Origin: Plantago major
Taxonomy: Eukaryota; Streptophyta; Magnoliopsida; Lamiales; Plantaginaceae
Direction: 5' to 3'
Length of the DNA stretch: 64,000 nt
NCBI GenBank assembly: GCA_026545765.1
Contig: CM048840.1
Coordinates: forward strand, 32,306,765 to 32,370,764
The notes beneath the pieces are model-generated. The model worked only from the letters and a program-made list of their open reading frames with translations. It searched no databases and was not told the origin of the DNA. Shown here in pieces: positions 9,721 to 21,905 of the stretch. The number at the start of each line of letters is the position of its first letter. Position 1 is the stretch's first letter. The translations under genes and the position numbers were made by a program.

Positions 9721-12700
9721 GCATAGACAAATAATTGTGAGTTAAAGCTTACAAGATAAGAAGATACACTTTCCATTATTGTAAACCCAAATAAGTCATC
9801 ATTTCGAAAATGAAGCATTTGACACTTTTCAGAATTATAAAATGAAATTTTAAAGGTACTGTTTTGAAGTTTATAAAGTTTCTGAGGTCATTTTGAAATT
9901 TCTGAAACTGTAAGGGCTTCAGTGAAGAATCTGAATTGTACAGGGACTGCTAGTGTAATAAGATAGAAGAATCTATCAAATTGCAGGAGCAGTCCCCAGA
10001 CCACATCAAATTCTCCAATGAACACCCTTTAGCTTTTCATAAACCTCAAACCAACCCAAAAACTTCTGAAACGTCAATTAGACAATTCTTCCAATGAATC
10101 AACCCATACGGGAGGTCAATTTTCCGACCACAATGGCCGGAAAATACTTCCCGTGGCTATTGTCCGGTGGAGCGAAGCGAGCTGCCACCATGGAAGCCGC
10201 ATCGCTCCACCTCGCCATTGTTCCTCTCTCAAAGCGCAACGGAAGCGGTGGAGGGAACCGGAGAAGCCAGTCGATATATACCGGAATCTTACTCCGGACG
10301 GCCACCGACTCTGCAACTCCAAACAGTAACAATTTTTTTTTTTTTTTTTTTGGAAATCGTTTGCAGCTTCTTTCTTTACCCAAAAGGTACTCAATTGAAA
10401 CGAAATGAGTTGATTGATTATTCAACTAATTGCCTTGATTAGAAGAAACAATTTTAGTACTGGACCATGGAGAGAATTGATAATGAAATTAACAAAAGGA
10501 CAAAATCAGTTCCATTAGTATTCACTTTGGCTGCTACGAGTTTTATATGAAACCCAGTTTCATAAACATTTTCAATGTTACAGTTTCTGGGTCTTTTTAT
10601 TAGGAAAGTAATTTTAACATGAAGTTTCTACCACGCACGTTTTCTCAACTCAATCTTCACCATTTCTCTGTTCCTTTTAGCGGCGGTCAAAGGTCTTCTC
10701 CTTGCCGGTTGATACTCCTTCATTTTCTGGTTTTCCGATCTCTTCTCAGAGTATCTCCGGCGCTTTTCTTTCTCTTTCCTGGGTTGTCTCGCTCTTTTTC
10801 TATTTGGTTTGGTCGTGGTTTGGATGGGCCATGTGTTCAAATATGGAGGTATGAACCCTAGGTTCGTGCAACCGAAGTTTAAATTTTTTCTCTCCATATT
10901 GAACCAACTGACAACGAATGAATAATAATTAGCAAGTTAAGCATATGATCTAGTTAGAAATACTTACACGAAATAAAGTAGTGAATCCTCGACTAGGGAG
11001 TCCACAGGCTCAGCACTCATGATCTCGCAAACGTCTTCCAGTTTGCCTTTAGAATGCTAGGAATTCTATTGATATTTGGTGGTGTGAATAATATTTACTT
11101 TCTTTACAAACTGTAAGGATTATTCACTTTGATCGAAAGAACACACGATTCATTAAATGAAGAAGATCATTGATTATATATATATACTAGAATTATACAA
11201 CTTACATATCTTATTCCTTAACGTTACTTTACATCCTATATACATGTATAATTTAGAAATTATCAGCACTTGTAATGATATTTTTATATATAGTCCTAAT
11301 TAGTGACTTATTGTTAAATTTGTGTAATTTACACATGGACATATTGTAATTATATGGACATATGGCGTATCAATCAAATTTAGAGACCAAATTTGCATTT
11401 GCACCATAACACTTCCAAACATTAGCATAAAGAAAATGAAAGAGAAAGCATACTAATATTACAGAGGAAAGGACAACGTACGTAAACCGATTTTTAGCTC
11501 CCCACTTTTTAGTCTAACATTGACCAATTTACAGCAAATTCAACCATGCACCAAAGAAAATGAGCCTAATCGCCATAGCGGAGTAAGGGTCGTGGTAAGG
11601 TAGTTAAGCTTGAGCAGCCTACGAACAACAATGGCTTTGGCGACACTGATTTTTATCTTCTCTGGGCTTTTCACACCAAATATTCATCTCAACTCTGAAG
11701 TTTGAACTGTACAGAGTCGTTTGGTATTGTTGCCACCTCGAAAATCCTGCAACTTCCAATTCCATTCATAGCTGTCAGAGCTGACTGAGAATTAACATGA
11801 AGAGGCAAAATGCTAAATTAGCTCATCGGAACAGCCAGTATTCAACAGAGGGGTTCCCTGAAAACATGGAAACAACATCTAGCAATTTTTTCACATCCAA
11901 AGGATGGTATAAAAAGTCATATGTTTCAGCATGAGACTATACAAGAAATATAGTGATCCACTAATAATGGGCCATTGAAAGTGGAGTCCTCACAAATATA
12001 AAATCCAACCACGCAAGCACAAAAAAAATGCTCAAGTCAAATAAGAATACACACGGATACACTTCACTAAAAAATACACGAAAGTTTCCTCCAGATTTTC
12101 ACTCATGCACATCATCCATGAAGCATAACAATACAAAACAGATTCCACATATGTATGGTTATCTACCTAGGAAGGAAGAAACAATATAACTCTACACTAA
12201 AATACACATTAAAGATAAATAATAAAGTAATTAGTAACAATAAATTCTCAAAATTCCCAAAAAGACAGAAGGTACAAATAAACATCCAGCAAGATATAAG
12301 AACTCTCAAGAAAGCTAGTGCATGTTTCCAAACCTTATTGGAAATTGATCTCTATGACTGAATCTTAGTAAAACCACCACAAAAGTTGTTCCCAGATTTT
12401 GCATATGAGTTTCTCTAACTTCTAATAATTCTGCTCCTATAAATCATTTGTATAGGTTATTCTCATAGACAGGGGAGGAGCCATGCTTAAGCTAGGTATG
12501 GCTCCGGCCACACCCTATTTCTTCTCTAACCTTGTATATATGATTTTCTTTTTGGTACTTTTATCAAATAATCTCATTTAAATTTGAACTTTTATTATGC
12601 ATAATACTTAAATTTCAATTTTTTGAACTATAGTTCAACTCTTAGTTTGTAAAAAACTAATTTTATGACTACGGTGTGTGGTATTTTTTTTTGTATGAAT

Positions 12701-13265
12701 AGTGTATACTGTAAATCAAATTTATACCGTTTATAATTAATGTAATTTTTTTTTATTTTCATTTTTCTCTTCTAGATAATCAGAGAAAAGCTCTTCTTTT
12801 TAACCCCTTTTGCATATACCTATGACTTTCTGTTAAAGTGTCTCAACTTCATTTAGTGCATATTATCGCAACTTATAATGTTTACACTGGTTTTATACAT
12901 AATATAATGCTTGCCAGAATCAATTAAAAGTTATTTTTACCTATGGAACCAAAATAACAGCCATAAAAAAAGAAGAAATGCTAATGAACAAAGAGCTAGC
13001 CTAAGTACTCTCTTATAACATGGCCGAGAATAGGAGGTACAAAGAAATACCAAGAAAATCGAATTTAACTTTTGGATTTCAGAAAGAAGAAGCTTCTAAG
13101 AGACACCGTGATCAGATATATAAATCGTTACATACCTGAAGAGAAAGAAAAGACTGACACGCGCTTCATACCGGGGCGAAAATTCAAAAACATGTCCGTG
13201 CTTTTACTTTGATGAAACATTCCATGTTGGGAATCAGATAATATCACGTCACGAGGTATAATGGT

Positions 13266-13330
13266 GATGCTGGATAAAGGACTCTAATCTAATCTCAGCA
13301 ATTGATGCTGGATAAAGGACTCTAATCAAA
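13266..13330. repeat. Short direct duplication
   Basis: GATGCTGGATAAAGGACTCT occurs twice, near 13266 and 13307. Confidence 0.8.
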
Positions 13331-14292
13331 TTTCACTGCACAAGTTTTAGCAGAGTGAGCTGCATAATTTTTGGCAAGTATTTCACAATGTACACAGCTT
13401 GATCAAACTGAATTTGGAACAAACATCAGCGGCATGATGAAAAAATAGGGGTCTCATCAGCCACTACCACAATCAGGGTCCTGAATACTGAGATCACAAG
13501 ACATCAATCAATTAAATTTTGGCAAAATGTCTGAACCTCCCATTTCTAATCAGTATCAATGTAAAACACAAAACCCATTTCGTAACAAAATTATATGGAA
13601 ACACAAGGAACAACACTGGGAAGAGTAGGGCATATAATACCAACATGAGTCGGGAACAAGGGCATGCATTCTCAGATGAGTCATGAAACGGCTCTGTGGC
13701 AGATCAAGCCAATCAATGAGGAATGGTAATCGAGTAAACAGACATAGGCGAGGGGGAATTGAAAAGCAATGTAGGAGTCAACGTCATGAGGTAATCATAT
13801 TCGTCACAGTTTACAAATAAACCAAAGATCATCTAAATCCATTAGTCCAAGGCTCCAAGCCATGTATATGAATGCATCATCCCCACACCCAATACAAAAA
13901 ATTGTCTCTTCTACAAGTTGAACTGATACTGGAGTCTAGTAGTCCTAAAGGAAATTAAAGCTGACTTGGTGAAAGTTTACTATAGTTACTGGTCCGATAA
14001 CATGGACCTGAAGTTTGTTGGATATTTGGCAAAACACTTCAATTCGTAGTCCTAGCAGCACAAACCACTCAAGATAAAATCAATTCCATTCACCACCAAG
14101 TTATTCCATGTACCCCGTGTAGACAAGTAATTCATAAACGCAACACCCTCCTTTGTTCCACTGTAGATTTTTCTGAAAGTTGCTCATAGCGGTATCAAAC
14201 AAAAATCCATGCAGTGACACCTAGACAATACATCGATCGAGCACTTGGTGTGCTTTCTCCTCCAACAGTACAACAATCACAAGCAATATCAT

Positions 14293-17200
14293 CAGGGGCG
14301 AACGCTGAAAATAAAGTGAGGGGTAGCACAATTGTTCAAAAAGAGAATCATATAGAATATAGAAGCCGTTAAAAATATTGTACCTAAATTTTAAAAATAA
14401 AATTTACTGATTAATGGCAATTTTTATACTTTGAAATCTATCAATGATAGCTTCATTCGACACTTTGTTAAAAGTATCTTTTTCAATATAAACAACCAAG
14501 TTGTCATTCATCAACTCGTCACTCATCCGGTTGCGGACCCGATTTTTCACGATATTCATTGCAGAAAAAGCTCTTTCCACTGTAGCAGTTGCAACTGGCA
14601 AGACCAAGGCTAAGGTAATAAGTCTATAAACCAATGGATACACCACATGTCTTCTAGTCTCGACCATTTCTTGAGTTACATCACCAAGGTCATGTATATC
14701 GGACATGTCAACATTTTTAGTCATATCCTGATAGAAATTTTCAAGTTGGTCTTGTAATGCTAAAAGCTCAATATATAGAAAATCATTTGGATAAAATTTT
14801 GCCAGCGCACTAACTTCTCCTTATCAAAAGCTTCGAAAGAGTGTGATGGGTTTAAAGAAGTAACACAAAGCAACAATTCGGTGTTTACCTCATCGAACCG
14901 ACCGTTCAACTCAAGCAACTGCATATCTAAAACGGTAGTAAATACCTCTACACGATAACGATGATCGTTGGTCATCTCCCCGTCATTCCGTTTTCTTCTC
15001 TTTCCATCCATGTATAGATCATCCATATCAGGAACCTTAATCTTGTGATTTACACAAAACTTGGACACCTCATCTATCAGATCTTCCCATCCACTATCTC
15101 TCATTGTTTGAAGTCGTCCCTTAGAAACACCAACCAAATTCATAACACTCACACTGTCTTGCTCTCTCATTTGCAATGCTAGGTACAATTCATTTGTTAT
15201 TCCCAATATTGATTTCATCAAGTGTAAATCAAATACAAAGTCAAACGCTAGCATGTCCCTTATCAAACGTGATGCTTCACCCCTTTGATTAGAGTGTGTT
15301 CCGTCTTCTACAATCAAGCGAAGCACATGAATTATGGAGTCAAACAAATTAATCAAGCTTAGAATAGTACCGTATTGAGAACTCCAACGCGTATCACAAG
15401 GACGTATAAGAGTCTTTTTCTTGGTTGAATCCTTGCCCACTGGCAATCTCTTCATTTTCCAAGTCCTCAATAATCTTTGCTGCTTGTCTTTCTCGTAAGC
15501 TATCTTTCCTCTTACATGATCCTCCAACCACATTAACCAAATTAGTTATCAAAACAAATAGCTCACAAATACGAATATGATTCTTTGTGACAGCTACAAG
15601 GGCAAGTTGAAGTTGATGAGCAAAACAATGGACATAATAAGCTTTTTTGTTTTCTTTCAAAATAAGAGCCTTCAATCCGTTAAACTCCCCTTTCATATTG
15701 CTAGCCCCGTCGTAACCTTGTCCTCGCAACATAGAGATGCTTAATCCATGTGAACTTAAAAGATCTTCAAGTGCACTTTTAAGTGTGATTGCACTTGTAG
15801 ACTCAACGTGTTTAAAACCCAAAATCCTTTCAAGCACACGACCTTTTTTTTCACAAATCTCAACACTAAAACCATTTGTTCTTTTGTCGACACATCACGA
15901 GAATCATCAAGAAGAACACAAAAAAAAACCTTTGCCAACCTCTTCAATGATAGCTTTGGTTGTTTCGTAGGCACAAGCACTAACAATATCTTTCTGAATA
16001 CGAGAAGATGTTAATTGTAGATTTCTAGGGGCATTCTTCAATACTACCTTTCTTACATCTTCACTATGGTCTGCGAGAAATTTCAAGAGTTCCAGAAAAT
16101 TTCCTCTGTTTTTCGATTCTTCAGACTCGTCATGACCACGAAAAGCAAGCCCTTGCCTCAAAAGCCATTTAATACAATCAATTGTAGCATTTAGCTGAGC
16201 CCTGTAGTTCTTCTTTGCTTCATCTGTCATTTTAGCTACAATTGTCTCAATATGTTGCTTCTCATTGATTAGATCTAAACATATTTGAGAAGCTTGAGTA
16301 TGGACACTGCCAGGACCACCCATATGTCTGCGAAGCTTATCTTTCCTACTCCAATCTGTAAACCCATCTTTAACAAATGCATCGACACCCCCTTGATTCG
16401 CGAGTTCATTTTTGAAAAGGTAACAACATAGACAATAGGCAACATCCTTTTCTATACTATATTCGAGCCAATCAAACTGATCGAACCATAAATAATTAAA
16501 CATTCGCATTTTCCCACGCATCAATTTCTGAGGGAAATTCAGGAGTTTAGGTTGGCAAGGACCATTCAAAATGTATTGTCTCCGAACTCGCTCTCGAATG
16601 TTATGATAATAACTTGTTATTTGGGGGCCGTTTTGATGGATCAGAAGGAAATTCTGGCAAGTTTGAATCTTGAGTAATTATTTCGGGTACCTTTTCCACT
16701 ATTTCAGGTGAAGGGGAATCTACTAGAGTTTCTGGCAATTCATCCTCTAATGGTTTCGGCAGACTCGCAATAGGTAAATGAGGATTGTAATCGATTTTCG
16801 AAAAATACCTCTTCATAATTCTACATTAAAAAAATAAACATTATTGAGATAAATTAGTAGTAGTTCATTTAAAATATGAAACGTCGAACCATAATATAAA
16901 AATTGTATTAAAATTTGTAGTAAATGTAGTCAACAAAACGTTTACTAATTGCCAATTGCCATAGTTCACTAATCACTATATTGAAATTTATATCCACTTG
17001 ATTTGCCTTGGTCAATGGTCATAAATAATTACAAGACTACCTTGTGCAGTGTGTAGTTGTCTAGTGTCTATCTTCTTGCTTTTCTTATTCTAATATATTG
17101 TACTATACTACTATCAGTCTCTTCTACTTTCCTAATTCCATCTTCTTCTACTTGTGCTTGCCGTCTGCACTCTTCTACTTCCCAATTCTATCTTCTTTTA

Positions 17201-17744
17201 CCTTTTCTAATATTTCAATCCCTAACCTTTAATCACAATTCCTAATTTTCTACTATCTTTCACACCAAATACTCTTAAAAAACGAGATTAAAGTTCAACC
17301 AAAACATAAATTAGCGATGGTGATTCAGATCGGAGCTCGACTGTCAAGGAAGCATCATACATAATTACATACCGACATACATCAAACTCATAGTCAGATT
17401 CATCATATTTCGCAAAACTTAGGGTCCAGTAAAATTCAAGATCGTACCAATTGAGAAGGAAGGTGATTCGAGATTGGTTATCCAGTGATGGAGGAGGCCA
17501 AGCTATTTGATTCGAGGTCAATTTCCGCAACTCCACGAGCACATGTGCAAGGTATTGTTCTCTGAGTAGCTTTGATAAAGGAAGGAGAAAGGAGTTCGAA
17601 TTTATTCTTTTGTACCTTGGGCTGAATCAGACTTAGATCTGGAATTAATTAGGTTTTGATGAGTAATTAGGTGTTTTTATAGTATTAAATTTTGACTCAG
17701 GGGTATAATAGTAATTTCGCATGCCAAAAAGTCAGGGGCGAATG
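14293..17744 (-). mobile_element. hAT DNA transposon with 8-bp TSD
   Basis: A 3,452-bp element flanked by a perfect 8-bp duplication AATATCAT (14285-14292 and 17745-17752). The left end reads CAGGGGCGAACGCTG. The right end reads CAGGGGCGAATG, so the element has the expected CA...TG termini but the GGGGCGAA core lies in the same orientation at both ends, not inverted. It carries one transposase on the minus strand (14404-16816). The 900 bp between the transposase start and the right end hold no recognised protein and probably include the promoter and leader. Confidence 0.75.
14404..16816 (-). pseudogene. hAT transposase, DUF4371/TTF zinc-finger type, frameshifted
   Basis: Transposase of the plant hAT group often labelled zinc finger MYM-type 1-like. 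In order: an acidic, Pro-rich N-terminus starting MKRYFSK; a TTF-type zinc finger (GPCQPKLLNFPQK ... YCLCCYLFKNE); DUF4371 (FVKDGFTDWSRKDKLRRH, KQHIE); the catalytic fold with RGQGYDGASNMKGEF and YYVHCFAHQLQLALV; RPCDTRWSSQYGTI; and the C-terminal hAT dimerisation domain (VERAFSAMNIVKNRVRNRMSDELMNDNL is split by none of the shifts). Six overlapping frames cover the protein, implying five single-base shifts (near 16605, 15918, 15846, 15415 and 14805) and few or no in-frame stops. Three of the shifts sit in A/T homopolymers, so sequencing error is possible. As read it cannot make a full transposase. Confidence 0.85.
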
Positions 17745-17752
17745 AATATCAT

Positions 17753-19919
17753 CATCTTAGTAATTGATTAAAGACCTAAGGCATGAAATAAACTCAAAAT
17801 GGGAATTGAAAAACAGAGTTAGGAAATTGTACCAAGTCGCATAACCAGTGCATTTGACGTTAGGGAGTTCCGTTCCGGGTTGGTACTCAAAGTTTCTAAC
17901 TGACGAAATACTTTGGAACCAAACAAGAATAAGCGAAGAAACTGAGAGATAATTGAAGGGATATTTGGCCGGTTAGATTGGCTTCGTGTTTGCACGGCTG
18001 GCTTAGTATGCTGTGATAATGGCTCTTCGATTTAGTGGTGATACCGATACGATTAAGATGTTTAATTTTCCACTTCCCATGATCTCTTAATCACTAACCA
18101 TTTTTGTAGATCATGATGTAGTGTGTTAGACTTAGTCTAACTATAACTACTTCACTCGTGTAGTGCATGCCATTTGCAGCACTATAGATAACCATGCCAA
18201 ACTTTCTTCTTCATTTAGTTTCCTCGATAATTTCGGTCCAGTTACACTTTTAATTGTTTAATCAAATTAAACAATCCATGTAATTTCTATCTAATAGAAT
18301 GCATCTGAAATATTAAATAAATTTATCTTATCAATTATTTAATTGATTAATAAATTGATCCAATTAATAAATTAATCTTACCACCATTATTTATTAGTTG
18401 TGAGCGTAAAACCATATAGTGTGACCCATAGGCCCTTGCGAATTGACCACTAATCAAATTACGGTTCGGATAAAACCCTAGACTGCTTAATCCAAACAAA
18501 GTCAATGCCAAGGTACATTTGCGATGATGCAAACCTTAACCTAGAATGTAGAGTTCATAATGATACGATCCTTTCATTCACGATTACTCAATTAAGTCCG
18601 GGGCTCGATTTGTGTCTACCCTTTATAACTTCATTGTGTCGTCTCATTGACCAGTTGACCTTTTGATCATATTCAACTTACTTGAATATATCATGCTTTG
18701 GCCAAAGTCTTAATGGTCCAACATGGTTATGAAAACACAAGTAATCTCTCCGAGTCTATTCAAGGATTGAATCCTATCTTGGCTCACATGCTATACTTAC
18801 ATATATCACGGTGAACCCAACACAAGCCGCATCTACTCCTATGGAGTGCAAGCATTGGACATTGGTCAAAGTTTATCGTTCCATATGTAATATAGTATTG
18901 ACCTCAAGTCAAAAGACTATTACATTGCCCTACAAACCGATAATACCGTAGACACGGAAATAGAATCTACCAAACAGTTTTTCGGCGGGTATACAAATAC
19001 TCCTCTAAGAGTATATATGTGTCCATCATAAGTCCAGTACTTTATAGTCGTGAGACTAACTATATCCTCTAAGGAAGTGATGCGACCACATACCAACTTA
19101 TCTCATATTATCGATATCCCCCTTTTCTCGATAATCCTTAGTCGGGGTTGGTTCATGAGTTATATTACGTTTCCCAAGTGCTCACTCACTTGGCAACCAA
19201 AATAAACTCAAGGGAATATTAGCATATATAATGACACCATGTTCCGCCTGAAGTAACTCCGGTAGCACTGGATTCGTCTTCTCCGTCCAATTCTACGGCA
19301 GCTCTGGTTTCATCTTCTCCGCCCTTTTCTTGTGGCTAACAAGTCTGATTGATCTTGTTATTATCAAGGGGAATTAGGGTTTATGTAGGGAATTTTAGCG
19401 CTCTTTTCTCCCATTTTTCTTTTAGTTTTTTTTTTAATTTCATTTTATTTGGTCAATGGTCTTTTCTCCCTTTTTTATTTTACTTTTTTTTTTTGAAATT
19501 CATTTTAACTTTTCTTTTTTCCGAAAATGATGTGGCAAATGAAGTGTTGGTCAAAGGGTTGTTAAAATTGCTGACCAAGTTGACACACAAGCTGTCAACT
19601 TGGTCAATGGACGATTTTTCATCAAAATGACTATTTTTGCCAAAAATATTGAACAAAGGGACTAAGTCTGCTGAGGTGACCAAACGTTGTACTGCGCGTG
19701 CCATAGCCCTCAAACTTTAGGACCAAAATTGCATTTTTCTTGTGTAAAACACTTAAAAAGGATTACGATCTACCCCATATTATGAACAATCATGGTTAAT
19801 TTTTACTCTTTACATGAATTTCGCAAGAAAATCAACATGATGTGGGTTCTAAGTAATTTTCAAAGAAAATAATTTCTTTGTTTATTTTTTCTTCAATTTC
19901 TCATTTTTTTTATCTCCAA
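17753..19919. other. Unassigned repeat-like region
   Basis: No coding exon. About 18.1-19.25 kb is AT-rich, leader-like text that resembles non-coding parts of LTR elements, but no ends were found. A 12-bp-stem hairpin (GACCAAGTTGAC and its complement) lies at 19573-19605. Confidence 0.35.
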
Positions 19920-20075
19920 AATTTCAAGGAGCTTAAAGAAATTGAGAACCGTATTCATAGCAACACGGTGCACCTTTCTTTTCGGGAATCCATCCACAAG
20001 GACTCCAAAGTTAAGCGTGCTTGCTCTCAATCAATTTTAGGATGGGTGACCATTAGGTAAGTATCCTTGTTTGCA
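19920..20075 (+). repeat. 5S rRNA-derived segment
   Basis: AAGTTAAGCGTGCTTG (20008-20023) and AGGATGGGTGAC (20039-20050) are the A-box side and C-box of the 5S rRNA internal promoter, at the right spacing. The flanks also align loosely with 5S rRNA (GGAATCCATC before, AAGT after). Middle bases are diverged, so it is not a working 5S gene. A Cassandra-type LTR remnant or a 5S-derived SINE are the two likely sources. Confidence 0.65.
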
Positions 20076-21724
20076 CACGAGTGACGACAAAGTGCCTATG
20101 AAAGAACTTGTGTTGGTACATGATGTGACAATGAAATGTGCGATATATCATGCTTTTAGATCCTCATTTTTGCCTTAGATTCAATATTTGTATCGTTTTA
20201 TGGTCAAATACCAACTTCGTGTGTATTTTGTAGGTCATGATCGCGTTTTTGAGGAATTGCACGATTTCAGGCGCGAAAACGACATAATTGTTCGAAATCG
20301 TGAAAGTTAAGTGAATACGCCAGATTGAACGTTGCACGGAGTTCAAGGAGTCAAAACATGTCATGCGACCAACCAATGCGAAGATAATTGAAGATGCAAC
20401 AACTTTGTAGAAGACCACTTTTCGAGGAAACGAAGTTACGAAGCCCGAAATCGAAGAACAAAGAAAACAGATTTGAATCTGCAGAAATCGAAGATGGCGG
20501 CCACCAGGGGACCGCAGAAGGCCTCTCTGTGGTCCATAGGTGACCGCAGTCATGAGTCTAAATTCTTCCAGGCTTTTTCCTGGTTTGTCAGGCGAGAGCC
20601 CGCCTTCCTAAACCTTCCTTAATGATCAATGGCGGTCAGAGCTCGGATTTCTCGGTATAAATAAGACCTCAGGGGTCTCATAATTCTACACCGCTCATAA
20701 AGCAGCTCTCCATGAGAGAACCAGTCCTCGGGGAAGTGAAACCCCGAAACCGTTGGTCGTCAGGCACCCAGAAGAAGGAAACCTTAGAAGTAGCACGAAG
20801 ACATCAGAGACTAAACTTCTTCTTCTTTTCTTTCTTGCTTTTTGATTTATGTCTAGTATTACTATGAGTAGCTAATTTTATCTTGTAAAGGTGAACCGCC
20901 GTAACTCTGCTTTTGCTACTTCTTTATATACCGTGATATATTAATGAATTAGTTTAAAAACGTAATTTCATACTTGTTCTTTATTCGTTTGACTCTTTAC
21001 GTGGGAAATCCTTACTAACTACGACTTGGTAATGGACTTTGCATTATCCTGTGTGATTTGTCTGAAAACGTGATGAGATAGTGTGTTGAGTGACACAACA
21101 CATTGTTGGTATAAGTGAAGGTGTCTGGATTAACTACGACTTGATCCTTTTGGCATGTTTCTTTGTTGCCTGTAGACGGCTAGTACGTTGTTGATTCTAA
21201 GTAATTGGAAGTAGCATAGCAGAGGGAGATCGGAGATCCTTTACACCTTTTCCTCCATCGATTTTATCTCATCAATTTAGGGTTTACTACGATGCAATCA
21301 ATCTGTCTGCAATCATTCTGTTTACTTTTCTGTATACAATTTACATACGTTATTTGCTTGTTTCTATACTAAGTGTCCATGGAGAACGACATCCCGAGTC
21401 GGCTTTTCGTTATAAACTGTGGATTTGAAGACTTCCGACTTATAAATTTAATCTTTGATTGTATTTAGGGATTACAGGTTCTACAATGAAAATCAAAATC
21501 TCTGAGTGCACATCAGTACAATAGAGCCAACATATCACCTAGAGAACAAACCAGGGGTAACCGCGCCGGTCCAAATGGTCGTCCCAGAGGACGAGTGTTA
21601 CAAATCAAAGCAAACCGTCCCCAAACCCGCAAGGTTGCATATGATTAGTCTTGGAACTTGGATACCCCCATCCAAGGCTAGACGAGGACATCGAGCAATT
21701 TGGGGGGGGGGGGTGGGGGTAGAA
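20076..21724. other. Unassigned transposon-like region with a TATA motif
   Basis: No coding exon. GGTATAAATAAGACC at about 20654-20668 is a strong TATA-like motif followed by transcript-like text, as in an LTR R/U5 region. The phrase AACTACGACTTG recurs near 21018 and 21136. No ends were identified. The last part (21700-21720) is a purine run ahead of the LTR-like segment below. Confidence 0.35.
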
Positions 21725-21905
21725 TGTAATATCCAGCATCTCACATTGGTTAAGAACGAGATGGATGAAGGGTATATAACTAAACCACCACTCTCAACTA
21801 GTATGAGACCTTTTGGGTGATTTCAAACGCAAATCCGTGCGGGCTTCGGCCCAAAGCAGACAATATCATACCAGCGTGGTGTGTGTGGCTCAAGTCATAC
21901 GTAAT
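21725..21905 (+). mobile_element. TRIM/Cassandra-like LTR fossil fragment
   Basis: Starts TGTAATATCC, directly after a purine-rich run like a polypurine tract. It carries the conserved TRIM-type phrases CATTGGTTAAGAACGAGATG, GAGACCTTTTGGGTGA, CCGTGCGGGCTTCGGCCCAA and GACAATATCATACCAGCGTG. It is an LTR-element fossil; no internal region or second LTR was recognised. Confidence 0.55.

Larger units (their letters stand above)
8961..14284. other. Long region without a recognised gene
   Basis: No coding exon could be supported. The first kilobase may include leader or LTR of the copia fossil. Around 10090-10320 lies a GC-richer island with overlapping short frames on both strands and no recognisable protein. 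From 11.5 to 14.3 kb the text is AT-rich with no conserved motif. A CAGGGGAGGAGCCA string at 12473 resembles a hAT end but has no partner. Confidence 0.4.

Noticed and set aside
10090-10450. Overlapping open frames on both strands in a GC-richer island
   Set aside because: Three or more mutually overlapping frames, none with a recognisable domain or splice context; composition explains them.
10619-10897. 80- to 89-codon frames on both strands
   Set aside because: No family resemblance, low-complexity composition, no supporting neighbours.
12473-12490. CAGGGGAGGAGCCA as a hAT end
   Set aside because: No matching inverted end or TSD was found; a single short motif is not enough.
20164-20553. 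129-codon minus-strand frame
   Set aside because: It covers unassigned transposon-like DNA and shows no conserved motif.
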